From NCBI RefSeq assembly GCF_003046185.1, contig NZ_PZZL01000009.1, positions 147,340-211,339 on the forward strand: a DNA stretch of 64,000 bases. Direction: 5' to 3'. The notes under the pieces are model-generated. The model was not told the origin of the DNA, searched no databases, and saw nothing but the letters and a program-made list of their open reading frames with translations. Positions 55,335-63,905 of the stretch are shown piece by piece. Within the stretch, counting starts at the first letter, position 1. Each line of letters begins with the position of its first letter. This DNA comes from Phreatobacter oligotrophus. GTDB taxonomy: Bacteria; Pseudomonadota; Alphaproteobacteria; Rhizobiales; Phreatobacteraceae. The position numbers and the translations under genes were made by a program.

Positions 55335-56281
55335 GGACACTTCCCCTGCTGCATCGCCGCTATGGTTCAGGATCTGCGGCGTAGCCGGCAAACCTAGCGG
55401 CGCGCTTCGCCGATGTCATCGCCTGGCTGCCGGCTCGACGTCTGCGCCGCAGTCGCCGAGCAGCGGAGCATGTTGTCGTACGGTCGCTACCATCTGCAGG
55501 GCAGCGACTGTCGGGGCGGCGTCAACCGGGTGAGGCCTGGCGAAGAAATAGTTTGACGTTGCGCGTCAGGATTATCGTGCGGGCACGCCACGGGCCTTGC
55601 CACACACCAGCGTAACGCGCGTTGCGAGAGAACCTCGGCGGTTTCGAACGCGGGCTGTGCTGGGGTCCATCGGCTGGGACCAGAGGCCTCTCCATCGACC
55701 TTGCGATGCTCCGGGGGCTGCGGGAGAAGATGCGTTGCAGGACAGTTTGTGTTGCCGGCCGTTGCAGGCTTCAAGACGATCGGGACGGAGGCGGTAGTGG
55801 GCGCTAACGCCAAGCGTTCATCTGCATAGAAGCAGAAAATTGGTGCGCCACGCAGTCCAACACGAACCGCTCTGGCGCGTGACTTCCCTGCTAACAGGGA
55901 AAAGAACAGGGAAAATGCAGAAACTAGCCCGTTATAGCCAAATTTATGCGGAAAATAGCATTATCTCACAGTTTGATAGGTGCACTTTCCCTACGATCAA
56001 TAACAGGGAAATGTTCGGGCCGGAACAGGGAAAGCGCGCGCAATTCGATTTAGGTTCAGGGAACCAAATCGGTGACCGCCATACCATCTTGATCTAACTT
56101 CTAAAGGGAGGGGATCAAGTGCATGACCATCGCAAATTACCGCTTGCAACACCAAGCCTGCGCGTCATCACCTCACTGGGTCTGGTTTCCCGTCAGCTGC
56201 AACGAGCCAGAGGTCTGTTCTTCACAAATGACCAGATTCTGTCCCGCCAGCGCTAACGGCGGACAGACGGATACCGTTCCG
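55335..56281. other. 947-bp gene-poor boundary region
   Basis: No convincing gene. The left half is GC-rich and contains the promoter side of the receptor operon. From about 55800 base composition becomes more AT-rich and the AACAGGGAAA repeats appear. An open frame at 55840-56097 is made largely of these repeats and is not called. It marks the transition from core-like to accessory DNA. Confidence 0.6.
55884..56063. repeat. Cluster of AACAGGGAAA repeats
   Basis: Perfect copies lie at 55893-55902, 55905-55914, 56002-56011 and 56024-56033, with a partial copy CAGGGAA at 56057-56063. Inverted TTCCCTG/TTTCCCT copies are at 55884-55890 and 55986-55992. The first inverted and direct copies form a small dyad. 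Such motifs occur near integrated segments in Bradyrhizobium-like genomes (from memory). Confidence 0.65.
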
Positions 56282-57427
56282 TCAGGTTGGAGTGGGCTTG
56301 GGCGCCCCACTCTCATTTGCATCCGGCACGCCACCTTGGGTTGGCCCGAAATTGCTGCGCAGCCGCGCGGTCGCGCGGGCATAGCCTGCCTTCAGGAGCA
56401 GGCGCAGCGTGTCATCGCTCATTGCCTCCAGCCGCGTACCAACTGCCTGCGCTGCCAGGAATTCGTCTTGTGTTAAAAGAGAAGTTGGCCCAGCCAGGTT
56501 AATGCCGCTGGAGGTCAGGCCCCACATCGCGCCGACGCGCGCACCAATATCAAAGGCGTGCGCTAGCACTCGCTCGCGGAAATCCTCCTGCTGCGCGCCC
56601 ATCAAATCCAGCACACGCAATGGCTGCTGTAGCAGGTCGGTTGGGGGCTGCTCGTCCACTGCAAAGGGCTTGCCGGCATTGCTGACGAAGATCGTTCTGC
56701 AGCGTTTCCATACTGTCTCTGAGCCAAGATTATCGTAGACGCCGCCATCGGTAAGCAGCCAGGTCTCAAGCATCGCTCCAGCCGCGCTGGGCCCTTTCGT
56801 TGCAGGATCGAGCGCCGCCCCCGCTAGCGAAAGTGACGCCGGCGACAGCACTGGCGGGAACGCTGCCGAAGCGGCGATAGCCTGCGCTAGGCTCACGTTG
56901 ACGCCAGTAAACACGCCGACTGTATAGTCTGCGATATAATCCTGCCTGAAGCGCACTGCTTTGCCAGTCATTAAACTGGTTGCGTTGAATACAAAGCGTG
57001 GCCCGTTTGGCGGCGCGACGATGTCCTTTAGCGCAAGGCCTTTCGTGAGATTGCGGCTGTAGCTTTTCGCTGCCGCTCTTGCTGGCGACGACAGCGGATT
57101 GAAACGCTGCAGCGCCGACGAGACGTCGATCGACTCACGTGCCTGCCGGAGCACCGGTTTGAGCAGTTGCTCATCAAGATTGGTGGCGCGACCGTTGCTC
57201 CAGGCGAGATCAGGCCAATGCGCCGCTAGCGCGCCCGCGGTCATTGAGCCACCCGACACGCTGGAGATGCGACCAAGCTTGCCGAGCAGCCCGAGTTCGT
57301 TCAGCCGGTAGATCGCCCCAACGTGAAACACCATGGCGCGATAGCCGCCGCCCGATAGGCACAGACCCGGCGCCTCTTCCAACGGTTTGGTCCGATCTTC
57401 ATCGAGAACAGTCTTGATGTCCGGCAT
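56282..57427 (-). CDS. Patatin-like phospholipase
   Basis: 381 residues. The oxyanion hole is GGGYRAM (residues 26-32), the nucleophile Ser61 in SSVSGGSMTAG (lysophospholipase-style SGGS), and the catalytic Asp227 in LLTDGGVYDN. IAASAAFPPVLSPASL is typical of the family. There is no signal peptide or TM segment, so it is cytosolic unless secreted by a dedicated system. It would release fatty acids from membrane lipids. It is the last gene of the leftward block, 28 bp after the lysozyme-like gene. Codon use is less GC-rich than in the rest of the window. Confidence 0.88.
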   Translation of the reverse strand: MPDIKTVLDEDRTKPLEEAPGLCLSGGGYRAMVFHVGAIYRLNELGLLGKLGRISSVSGGSMTAGALAAHWPDLAWSNGRATNLDEQLLKPVLRQARESIDVSSALQRFNPLSSPARAAAKSYSRNLTKGLALKDIVAPPNGPRFVFNATSLMTGKAVRFRQDYIADYTVGVFTGVNVSLAQAIAASAAFPPVLSPASLSLAGAALDPATKGPSAAGAMLETWLLTDGGVYDNLGSETVWKRCRTIFVSNAGKPFAVDEQPPTDLLQQPLRVLDLMGAQQEDFRERVLAHAFDIGARVGAMWGLTSSGINLAGPTSLLTQDEFLAAQAVGTRLEAMSDDTLRLLLKAGYARATARLRSNFGPTQGGVPDANESGAPKPTPT

Positions 57428-57455
57428 GTCTGCCCCCTGACGCTGCCTTATTGTA

Positions 57456-58262
57456 TTAAAGACCGTAGCTAGAGAAGTCCTTCAATCCGCTATTCACCCA
57501 TCCTTTGCCCACTGCAATGGCGCCTTTCCGGTTCAGTACCACGTGCCGCCATTTTGGCAGCGAGCTCTGGGAGCGCAAGAAACTCATGCACAAGAGTTCA
57601 AGTTTTTCGTTTTGCGTCGTTCCACGCCAGAGGGTCGCATTCTTACGGGCATCGGCGGCATGGCCACTATTGCCGGGTCGTGTGGCAAGGAAGTCGCAAA
57701 TGAAGTCATCGACGCGGTCCGGGGTGTGGTCCTGCATGAAAGCTTTCAGAACCGCTGGCGTGAGGCCATTCAGCCCGCCGTTCTGCGTGGTCAGATCGAA
57801 GAACCAGCAGAAGGAGCGCTTGGTAGCTGTTCCGCCTGAACTGTCAGCAGCCCATGTGTTGGCGGCCTTCAGCGCCCGATCCGCCACCTTGCCAATCCTC
57901 CGGTTCTGCTCCTGGCGCATTGCCGGAGAGCCCATCAGAGCCCGCAGTTCCGCCTTCGGCTTCGGTCTGAGCGTGGTTCCATTCTGCCAGCTCCGGACAA
58001 TCGCCAGCCCCTCGGCTATGGAGCCGCCGCAAGCTGACCACATGTCTGCTCCAAACGTCGGCATTGTGCTGCGCACGACTGTTTCGCCGACCGCTTGAAC
58101 CATCGGCTGAAGCGATTTCTTGCCGATATTCCATTGTAGGGCGCCGCACGAAATCCCCATGCCGTCGAAATCGCCAGAGACCCCAAGATAGGGGTCGCCC
58201 TGCACCTCGAAACCAGGCGTGATCGCGACTGCGGCATCGAACCAATCCTGCGGGAGATTCAT
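57456..58262 (-). CDS. Lysozyme-like putative muralytic protein
   Basis: 268 residues. The N-terminal region ITPGFEVQGDPYLGVSGDFD with DGMGISCGALQWNIGKKSLQP, and later FCWFFDLTTQNGGLNGL, resembles the lysozyme/chitosanase-type fold with Glu19 and Asp31/33 as candidate catalytic residues. I infer this from motif shape; the family name is not certain. There is no signal peptide. It lies 12 bp downstream of the L,D-transpeptidase-like gene, so both probably act on cell-wall material. Confidence 0.6.
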   Translation of the reverse strand: MNLPQDWFDAAVAITPGFEVQGDPYLGVSGDFDGMGISCGALQWNIGKKSLQPMVQAVGETVVRSTMPTFGADMWSACGGSIAEGLAIVRSWQNGTTLRPKPKAELRALMGSPAMRQEQNRRIGKVADRALKAANTWAADSSGGTATKRSFCWFFDLTTQNGGLNGLTPAVLKAFMQDHTPDRVDDFICDFLATRPGNSGHAADARKNATLWRGTTQNEKLELLCMSFLRSQSSLPKWRHVVLNRKGAIAVGKGWVNSGLKDFSSYGL

Positions 58263-58274
58263 GGTGGAGCTCCA

Positions 58275-58805
58275 TTAAGTCTCGCTAATGATAACCTTGG
58301 CGCCGGGAATGCGCGCGCCGGCTTGGGTCGGGAAGCTCGCTCCGCAGAAAGCGCGCAGGCTGTCGATGAGCGCGATTACGCGGCGGCGGGAATCCAGAAA
58401 GTCGATCGCACTCGCGGCGTTAGGAAGCGCTGCGGTTGGATTGATGCAGCCGACCGACCACAGGAACCCACGCGCTGGATGGATCAGAATGCCGACGCGC
58501 TGGCCTGTCGGCATCAGCAGTAGGCCGGGGCGTCTCAGTGCGGTGGGATTGGTGTTCGCGGTGTAGCCGATGGTGGCGTATTTCTCCCCACTCTGGACGT
58601 GAAGATTATACGAGCCAGCCTCGATGCAGCGGTTGTTGCCAGCTGGCGCGTTTGCGCCAGGGCCGCGCGTCTCGGCTGTCGCACCGGACAAGTCCTGCAC
58701 CGGGGAGCCATCCAACAGCACCTGATAGCGTCCGACTGTACGGCGCTTATTATTGCCGATTTGCTCACCTGTTCGCTGGATATGAAGTTCCCATGTCGCC
58801 GGCAT
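58275..58805 (-). CDS. DUF5675/L,D-transpeptidase-like protein
   Basis: 176 residues, all-beta in appearance. The motif VGILIHPARGFLWSVGCINP places His109 and Cys120 as in YkuD-type enzymes and the DUF5675 family (ILIH-x-S/T-x-GCI). CIEAGSYNLHVQSGEKYATIGY precedes it. It could bind or cut peptidoglycan stem peptides, or be non-catalytic. GGAGG lies 7 nt before ATG. It is the first gene of a three-gene run with its own AT-rich promoter interval. Confidence 0.6.
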   Translation of the reverse strand: MPATWELHIQRTGEQIGNNKRRTVGRYQVLLDGSPVQDLSGATAETRGPGANAPAGNNRCIEAGSYNLHVQSGEKYATIGYTANTNPTALRRPGLLLMPTGQRVGILIHPARGFLWSVGCINPTAALPNAASAIDFLDSRRRVIALIDSLRAFCGASFPTQAGARIPGAKVIISET

Positions 58806-58880
58806 TTGTAATCCTCCAAATTCAATAGTTGGTCTCTATGTCTATAGCTTATATTTTATCTGATGTATAGAAGAAACGAG
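58806..58880 (-). promoter_or_regulatory. AT-rich promoter interval for the DUF5675-lysozyme-patatin run
   Basis: On the minus strand the interval carries TATACA and TATAAG-like -10 candidates and then GGAGG just before ATG 58805. It is part of a 208-bp gap, markedly more AT-rich than the flanking genes, and the only sizeable break in the six-gene block, so a promoter here is likely. Confidence 0.4.
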
Positions 58881-59013
58881 GGCTTCGATAGGCGATATTT
58901 TGTTACTTTGTGCTGGTTATCAAAGGCGCCCTCAAACCAACTCTCTGACGCGTTCGTTGAGATCGGTTCAGTTGGTGTAGTTCTATCTGCCCTGACTTCT
59001 TGGCTAGAAGCGG

Positions 59014-60660
59014 TCAGCTCGGATTGATTTTCAGGTCGAACCACAGACGATTGCCCTCTGAACGCGCTGCAAAAGCGGACCACTCGGGATTGGCGCCTGC
59101 CTTGGCTGCCATTGTCTCGAAGTCCGTGTCCGTTTGGAACACGCGGCCTGATGCCTTCTCGGCCAGCGCCGCCTTGATGGCCGGCAGGGGATGGATCCAC
59201 CCCTTTTGCGTCTTGGCCCAAGGCCAGACTGCCGTGATCATCGCCACGAACTCCTTGGCTGCCGGCCCCTGTCCCATCCAGCCGAGACAAGGGTGAGTCG
59301 CAGCGGCGGTTCCGTTCAACGTCGCATTGTGGCTGCCGTGATGCCCGACTTTGTACACCACAGTGCGGCCCAAGAGGTCGCGGGTGGTCACCGTTCGGTT
59401 CCCGTCCGAGAACGATTGTTCGGCCCATGACATCCAGTTGCCGCGCTGGGCGTCGGCGGCGAAGAGCAGGACTTTGCCACCTGGCGAAAGCTCGAAGGCG
59501 AGCACGAGGCTCGCATTGTTGGTGTAGCTGTTCATGTCGAGCGCTATCTGCTCGGCTGCGCCCAGCCAATCGCCATCGATGCGGCGGAAGTTCGCGCTGT
59601 CAGGAACCTCGTCGCCGTTGGGCGGCAATGGGGCTCCATCATACCGACGTCGATAGAAATCGCTTACTTCAGGATCATCGCCGGCCTGAGACAGGGACAC
59701 AGCGTAGCGAGGATGAAACGGCGACGTCCAGCTGTCGGGATAGTCGCAAGCGGTCGACCCAGCTTCGGCTTCCGATGCGCCGAACAAGCTCAGGAAGCCT
59801 TCCGCACCCGAGTCGAGTGCGAGGTGGAACTGCTCGTCGCCTTCGGGATCGAGGTCCTCGATCTTCGCCTCGTCGCGGGGCGGGCCGAGCGGGAAGACCC
59901 TCACTGCGCCAGCGCCGGGCGGCGCGATCGAAGGATCCTGTGGCGACAGGAACCGGACCTCGGAAGCGTTGCGCTTGCACAGCGCCATGGCCGCCTTGTT
60001 GGCGCCGATTCCGTCGGCCGGGAAGGCTGCTCCGACGCCCACAGCGAGCGAAGGCCGCATATCATCGCTGGGGTCGCCGCCCAGCTCGAACGCGAGAAGG
60101 TCAGCGAGCCGTTCGGCGCGTGCCGCTTCTGCTTCCGCCTCCGACGTGCCGGCGAGGCCGAGGCTGCGCTTCTGCTCCAGCAGGCCGACCATGCTCCGAT
60201 GCGCGCCAATAAGGCCTACCAGTCGGTCCTTGAACGAGCGGCGCAACGCATTGGCGACTTCATCCTTGGGATTCTCCGTCCATGCCAGCCACAACTCGCC
60301 GATGTGGACATCGCCAAATCGTTTCTCGGTAATGCCGTTGAGGTGGTCCTGATGCTCATGCGTTATGACCACCACATCGATGAAGCCGCCGGTCGTCGCT
60401 TTGAGATTGGCGATGACCTCTTCGACGGTAGCTGGCGACGGACTCTCGATCATGCTCGTCGAGCCAGGCTTGTACCCGCAGTCGATCATCACGAAGACGG
60501 GCTTGCCGCCGCCGTCGCGCGGAAAAGCCAGCAGGAAGCAGTCGCCATGGCCAATGCGGTACATGCGAATGACGCAGCCGCCGGGAGGCGGATCGCCGAT
60601 CAGGCCTTGCGTCACAGGCGTCGCCGCAGGGTTCGCTTTCGGCTTTTTTTTGCCCGGCAT
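59014..60660 (-). CDS. Metallo-beta-lactamase-fold hydrolase, ComEC/Rec2-like
   Basis: 548 residues. A basic lysine-rich start (PGKKKPKAN) is followed by IRMYRIGHGDCFLLAF and the metal motif THEHQDHLNG (His101, His103, Asp105, His106). Later YKVGHHGSHN (His440/441/444) is typical of the ComEC/Rec2 MBL group, which includes nucleases and phosphodiesterases. An insertion of about 200 residues lies between the metal motif and the last motif. No TM helices. It begins 1 bp after the protease-like stop (TGACATG), so translation is coupled. Confidence 0.85.
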   Translation of the reverse strand: MPGKKKPKANPAATPVTQGLIGDPPPGGCVIRMYRIGHGDCFLLAFPRDGGGKPVFVMIDCGYKPGSTSMIESPSPATVEEVIANLKATTGGFIDVVVITHEHQDHLNGITEKRFGDVHIGELWLAWTENPKDEVANALRRSFKDRLVGLIGAHRSMVGLLEQKRSLGLAGTSEAEAEAARAERLADLLAFELGGDPSDDMRPSLAVGVGAAFPADGIGANKAAMALCKRNASEVRFLSPQDPSIAPPGAGAVRVFPLGPPRDEAKIEDLDPEGDEQFHLALDSGAEGFLSLFGASEAEAGSTACDYPDSWTSPFHPRYAVSLSQAGDDPEVSDFYRRRYDGAPLPPNGDEVPDSANFRRIDGDWLGAAEQIALDMNSYTNNASLVLAFELSPGGKVLLFAADAQRGNWMSWAEQSFSDGNRTVTTRDLLGRTVVYKVGHHGSHNATLNGTAAATHPCLGWMGQGPAAKEFVAMITAVWPWAKTQKGWIHPLPAIKAALAEKASGRVFQTDTDFETMAAKAGANPEWSAFAARSEGNRLWFDLKINPS

Positions 60661-60661
60661 G

Positions 60662-62689
60662 TCAATGTCCTCCCCTATGCAACATCGCGAAGGGCTCGGC
60701 GCGAGAAATTGCCGCGCTCGCGGCCTCGAAGGCGTTGCCCGGCGACAGACGCTCTCCGCTCAAGAAGGCGCGAACTTTGCCGAGCGCGACATCGTCGTCG
60801 ATGGTTCCCCCCGTGCGGATGACGCGGCGCAGCCGCATGGTCTCGGGATCGACGAGAAGTGTGCAGCCTGCTCGGTAGCGGAAATCTCCCTTGTCATTCT
60901 CGCCGACGAATTTCCGACCATCGTCCACGGCGGCTTGCTCCGCAGGGTCCAGATAACCACGCCGGCGCTGCGTTATCTCGACGACCATCTCCGAGGCTGG
61001 CCAACCATTCTGACCTTCGCGGTTGGCGATCCGAACCGAGTGGATTTCGGTCCGGTAGCGACCGTGCCTCTCGAAGATGCTCAGCTTTCGCTGCCGCGGA
61101 GTGAGGACGATGCCGATCGCGCGCAACAGTGTCTCGTCCTCGTCATTCAGCCAGTGCCAGAAGGCCTTGGCCTGCTCTTGCGCGCCCCTCCAGATTGCCA
61201 GTCGGTCCGGCAACTGTAGGGCGGCAGGGTCGAGCACTTCGCCGGTTTCGGAGAGCATGCTGCGCTGGATGGACTCCGAGGTCTGCGACATTGGCCGTTG
61301 CTTGCTGTATTGGCGCTGTAGGCTGGCTTCGGTGTCGCGCAAACGGAGCGCCTTTTCTGCGTAGAGCGTGACCTCGCGCGTTGCCTCCGCTGTCGCGAGA
61401 TCCTCTGCCGAGGGCCAGAGCAGGCTCTCGACCGACATCGAGCGCATACCGGCGGGATAAATTCCCCAGCGCCGAAAGCTCTCGACGACAGCGACGCGGT
61501 AACCCGCCGGATCTTCGGGCAGAAGATCGTGATCTGCGGTGACCAGCGCACGGAGGTAGTCGCCGAAGGTGATACCGACGGGCGGCGCGTAGTCGAGCGC
61601 CCGGATGCACATCTGCAGCATGCGCTGCGCGCAGCGAGTCGCCTCATCTGCGAGCCGGCCGGAGAGGTCGGGATGGATGTCGCCGGCCTTCAGAATGCCG
61701 GTGCCGTCCGAAGCGATGCGGTAGAGGTCCCGAGTGCGTTTTTTGTAGACCGTGATGAAGGCACCGAAAACAGCCGCCACTAGAATCGAGCCGCGATCGT
61801 GCGGCTCGTCCGTCCGTTCTAGTGCGGTCGGATCGGGCGACCTGAGTCGCCAAGCATTGGTCTCCGGGTCGAATTCGCCAAGAGCATCGCGGAGCGAACC
61901 GCCACGGCCTGCGGCGCGTCCGAACTGCTGCGCCAACTGGCCGAGGGCGTTCTCAGTTTCGAGGTTGCCGCGGGTGCGCGCCATCTGCTCCCTGAGGACG
62001 CCAGGATAGGAGAAGTGCTGGAACAGCGCGACGATGTCGGCGAAGGCCTCGTGGAAGGCAAGGACGTCGACGTTGAAGGGTTCATTAAAGCGAGGGTGGA
62101 TACCGTCCAGCAGGGCGTGCGTCACCTCATGCGCGATAATGTCATGCGACAAAGCGGTATGGACGATGGTGCCCGGCGTATTGTGACGATCCTTCCGATC
62201 GACGGGAAAGTATCCGAAGAGCAAGGCTTTCTTGGCGGGGCTGTAATAGGCATTCCGCTCCCGCAAAGCATGTGGATATATGCGGAGGCGCCGCACGAAA
62301 TGCCTACTCTGGCTGTCGGGTCGGTAATCCGACCAGAGCACCGCTCGACCGAGGGCGCGCTCAAAATGCGCGATGGTCGCCATGGCGACCGCATAGGTCA
62401 TCTGCTGGTGCGATTGCGGATTGGCTTCGGAGGGCGCATGCCCGTCCTGTGCCAGAAGCCGGGGATCGTTGAGATCGACGGGCAGATAGATGACGCCGCT
62501 CGCGGGATCGACATCGACCACCTCGATGTATTCGCCGACGGGGCCGGGCTCCAACGCCTCCCACCGGACATTGAGGGTGACAGAGCCGATGTCGAGGCTA
62601 TCGTGCTCGGCTGCAACGCTCGGATCATACGAGAATATGCGTAGCTTTCGGTGGAGGGGAGGTGAGACGATGGCTCTTCCTGTACTCAT
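60662..62689 (-). CDS. Gluzincin-type (M4-like) metalloprotease protein
   Basis: 675 residues. HEVTH (187-191) supplies two zinc ligands and the catalytic Glu188, and AFHEAFADIVALFQHF (211-226) gives the third ligand Glu214, as in thermolysin-like enzymes. The N-terminal 170 residues and the long C-terminal 300 residues match nothing I recognise. There is no signal peptide or propeptide, unusual for M4 enzymes, which suggests action inside the cell. GGAGG lies 5 nt before ATG 62689. It is followed at once by the MBL gene. Confidence 0.8.
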   Translation of the reverse strand: MSTGRAIVSPPLHRKLRIFSYDPSVAAEHDSLDIGSVTLNVRWEALEPGPVGEYIEVVDVDPASGVIYLPVDLNDPRLLAQDGHAPSEANPQSHQQMTYAVAMATIAHFERALGRAVLWSDYRPDSQSRHFVRRLRIYPHALRERNAYYSPAKKALLFGYFPVDRKDRHNTPGTIVHTALSHDIIAHEVTHALLDGIHPRFNEPFNVDVLAFHEAFADIVALFQHFSYPGVLREQMARTRGNLETENALGQLAQQFGRAAGRGGSLRDALGEFDPETNAWRLRSPDPTALERTDEPHDRGSILVAAVFGAFITVYKKRTRDLYRIASDGTGILKAGDIHPDLSGRLADEATRCAQRMLQMCIRALDYAPPVGITFGDYLRALVTADHDLLPEDPAGYRVAVVESFRRWGIYPAGMRSMSVESLLWPSAEDLATAEATREVTLYAEKALRLRDTEASLQRQYSKQRPMSQTSESIQRSMLSETGEVLDPAALQLPDRLAIWRGAQEQAKAFWHWLNDEDETLLRAIGIVLTPRQRKLSIFERHGRYRTEIHSVRIANREGQNGWPASEMVVEITQRRRGYLDPAEQAAVDDGRKFVGENDKGDFRYRAGCTLLVDPETMRLRRVIRTGGTIDDDVALGKVRAFLSGERLSPGNAFEAASAAISRAEPFAMLHRGGH

Positions 62690-62722
62690 CTGATCCTCCG
62701 GTCTCGTTTGATGTCGATCCTA

Positions 62723-63730
62723 TCAACCTGTGGGCACGTCGACGGGCATCGTCGTATCAGCAGGCAGCCCCGCCCCAGAAAGCTTAATTGACAGCTTCGA
62801 TTGGTTGAGCTCGTCTGCCTGAAGGTCGACTGTTGCGCGGCGGCCTGAGACGGCTGGTGCCACGATACGGCTGCCGATCGTGACTTTGACACCTACGGGA
62901 TCTTGCTTGAACTCCAGCAGCAACTTCTTGCCGGCCCTATCAATGGTCGCCTTCGGCAATTCCGCCGTCTGCTGCTGCGGGGCGCGCGGGCCGAATACAC
63001 CATCGGCCAGCGCCCCGAATTTCTCGAGGATGGCTTTCGCGGAAATGCCGGCGAGCGCGCTGACCGCGGCCACGCCGAATGGATTTATAGTTTCGGCGCC
63101 GCTGCCGAGGGCGCTCACCGAGCCGATTACGAAGCCAGCCCTGACCACGCAATAGGCGATGAGACCAAGCGCTGCGCCAGCGGGAATGCGCAAATAGTAC
63201 CAAAGTGTCCAACTTGGGGTCATGCGACCGCTGCCGGAATGCGCGGCCAACGAGTTGGCTGCGTGCGCCGCACCGCCGAGAGCGCCAGCGAGGGCGGCCA
63301 GCAGCAGCAGTGTCGGTTCAGGACCAAGGCAAAAAATAGAACTGCACGACTGCGCAGGACCGGCGGTCGCCAAGGCGGCGATGGCGGCTTCCGCTACTGT
63401 GAGCTTCTGCTGCGCAGCCGCGCGCTCTCCAACGAGCTTGCTGACCTCTGCCGCGACCACGTCGGGAGCGCGCTGATCGCCGGCGGGTGGCTGCAACAGG
63501 GCTAGGTGAGCTTTTTCGACCCGGGCGACGTCCGCACGCGCCTTGGTATAGTCATCAAGCAGCTGCGGCCCGATTGCCGGCGCGCGAGGAGGGCCTGGCC
63601 AAATGGTGATGACCATTGCGAGCAACGCAAGCATCGCCAACGCCAAAATTGCGCCCAGCAATTTCTGATACCGCTCGAGCGGTCGCGCTGGTGGCGGATC
63701 GTTCTCGCCTAGATCGCCTTCCGTACTCAT
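62723..63730 (-). CDS. Membrane protein with three TM helices and coiled coil, unknown function
   Basis: 335 residues. TM1 is at about 24-44 (LLGAILALAMLALLAMVITI), followed by a predicted coiled coil (about 60-130, RADVARVEKAHLALLQP), TM2 near 139-160 and TM3 near 178-200. The C-terminus looks like a small beta-domain (VKVTIGSRIVAPAVSGRRATVDL). No family recognised. It is the first gene of the leftward block, 33 bp before the protease-like gene, and could anchor or sense for the enzymes encoded downstream. Confidence 0.7.
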   Translation of the reverse strand: MSTEGDLGENDPPPARPLERYQKLLGAILALAMLALLAMVITIWPGPPRAPAIGPQLLDDYTKARADVARVEKAHLALLQPPAGDQRAPDVVAAEVSKLVGERAAAQQKLTVAEAAIAALATAGPAQSCSSIFCLGPEPTLLLLAALAGALGGAAHAANSLAAHSGSGRMTPSWTLWYYLRIPAGAALGLIAYCVVRAGFVIGSVSALGSGAETINPFGVAAVSALAGISAKAILEKFGALADGVFGPRAPQQQTAELPKATIDRAGKKLLLEFKQDPVGVKVTIGSRIVAPAVSGRRATVDLQADELNQSKLSIKLSGAGLPADTTMPVDVPTG

Positions 63731-63905
63731 TATCGCACCGCGCCCACCCAATATTTGTCGGAGCTGACTATTTTTCGAAATACTTGGCAAGAGAAATCAG
63801 TCTTAGGGGCTTATCGACTTCTACTGTTCGGAAGGAGAAAAACGCAGGCGGATCGAATGAGAGCAACGCGGCTCTCGGCGCAGCCTCCGCATTTTAGGGA
63901 TGTAC

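Noticed and set aside
55840..56097. 85-codon rightward open frame in the boundary region
   Set aside because: It is built largely from the AACAGGGAAA repeats, has no ribosome binding site, and its composition is unlike a protein gene.
56282..57427. Patatin as a CBASS CapV effector
   Set aside because: No CD-NTase, Cap2 or Cap3 gene is nearby, so a known CBASS operon is not supported.
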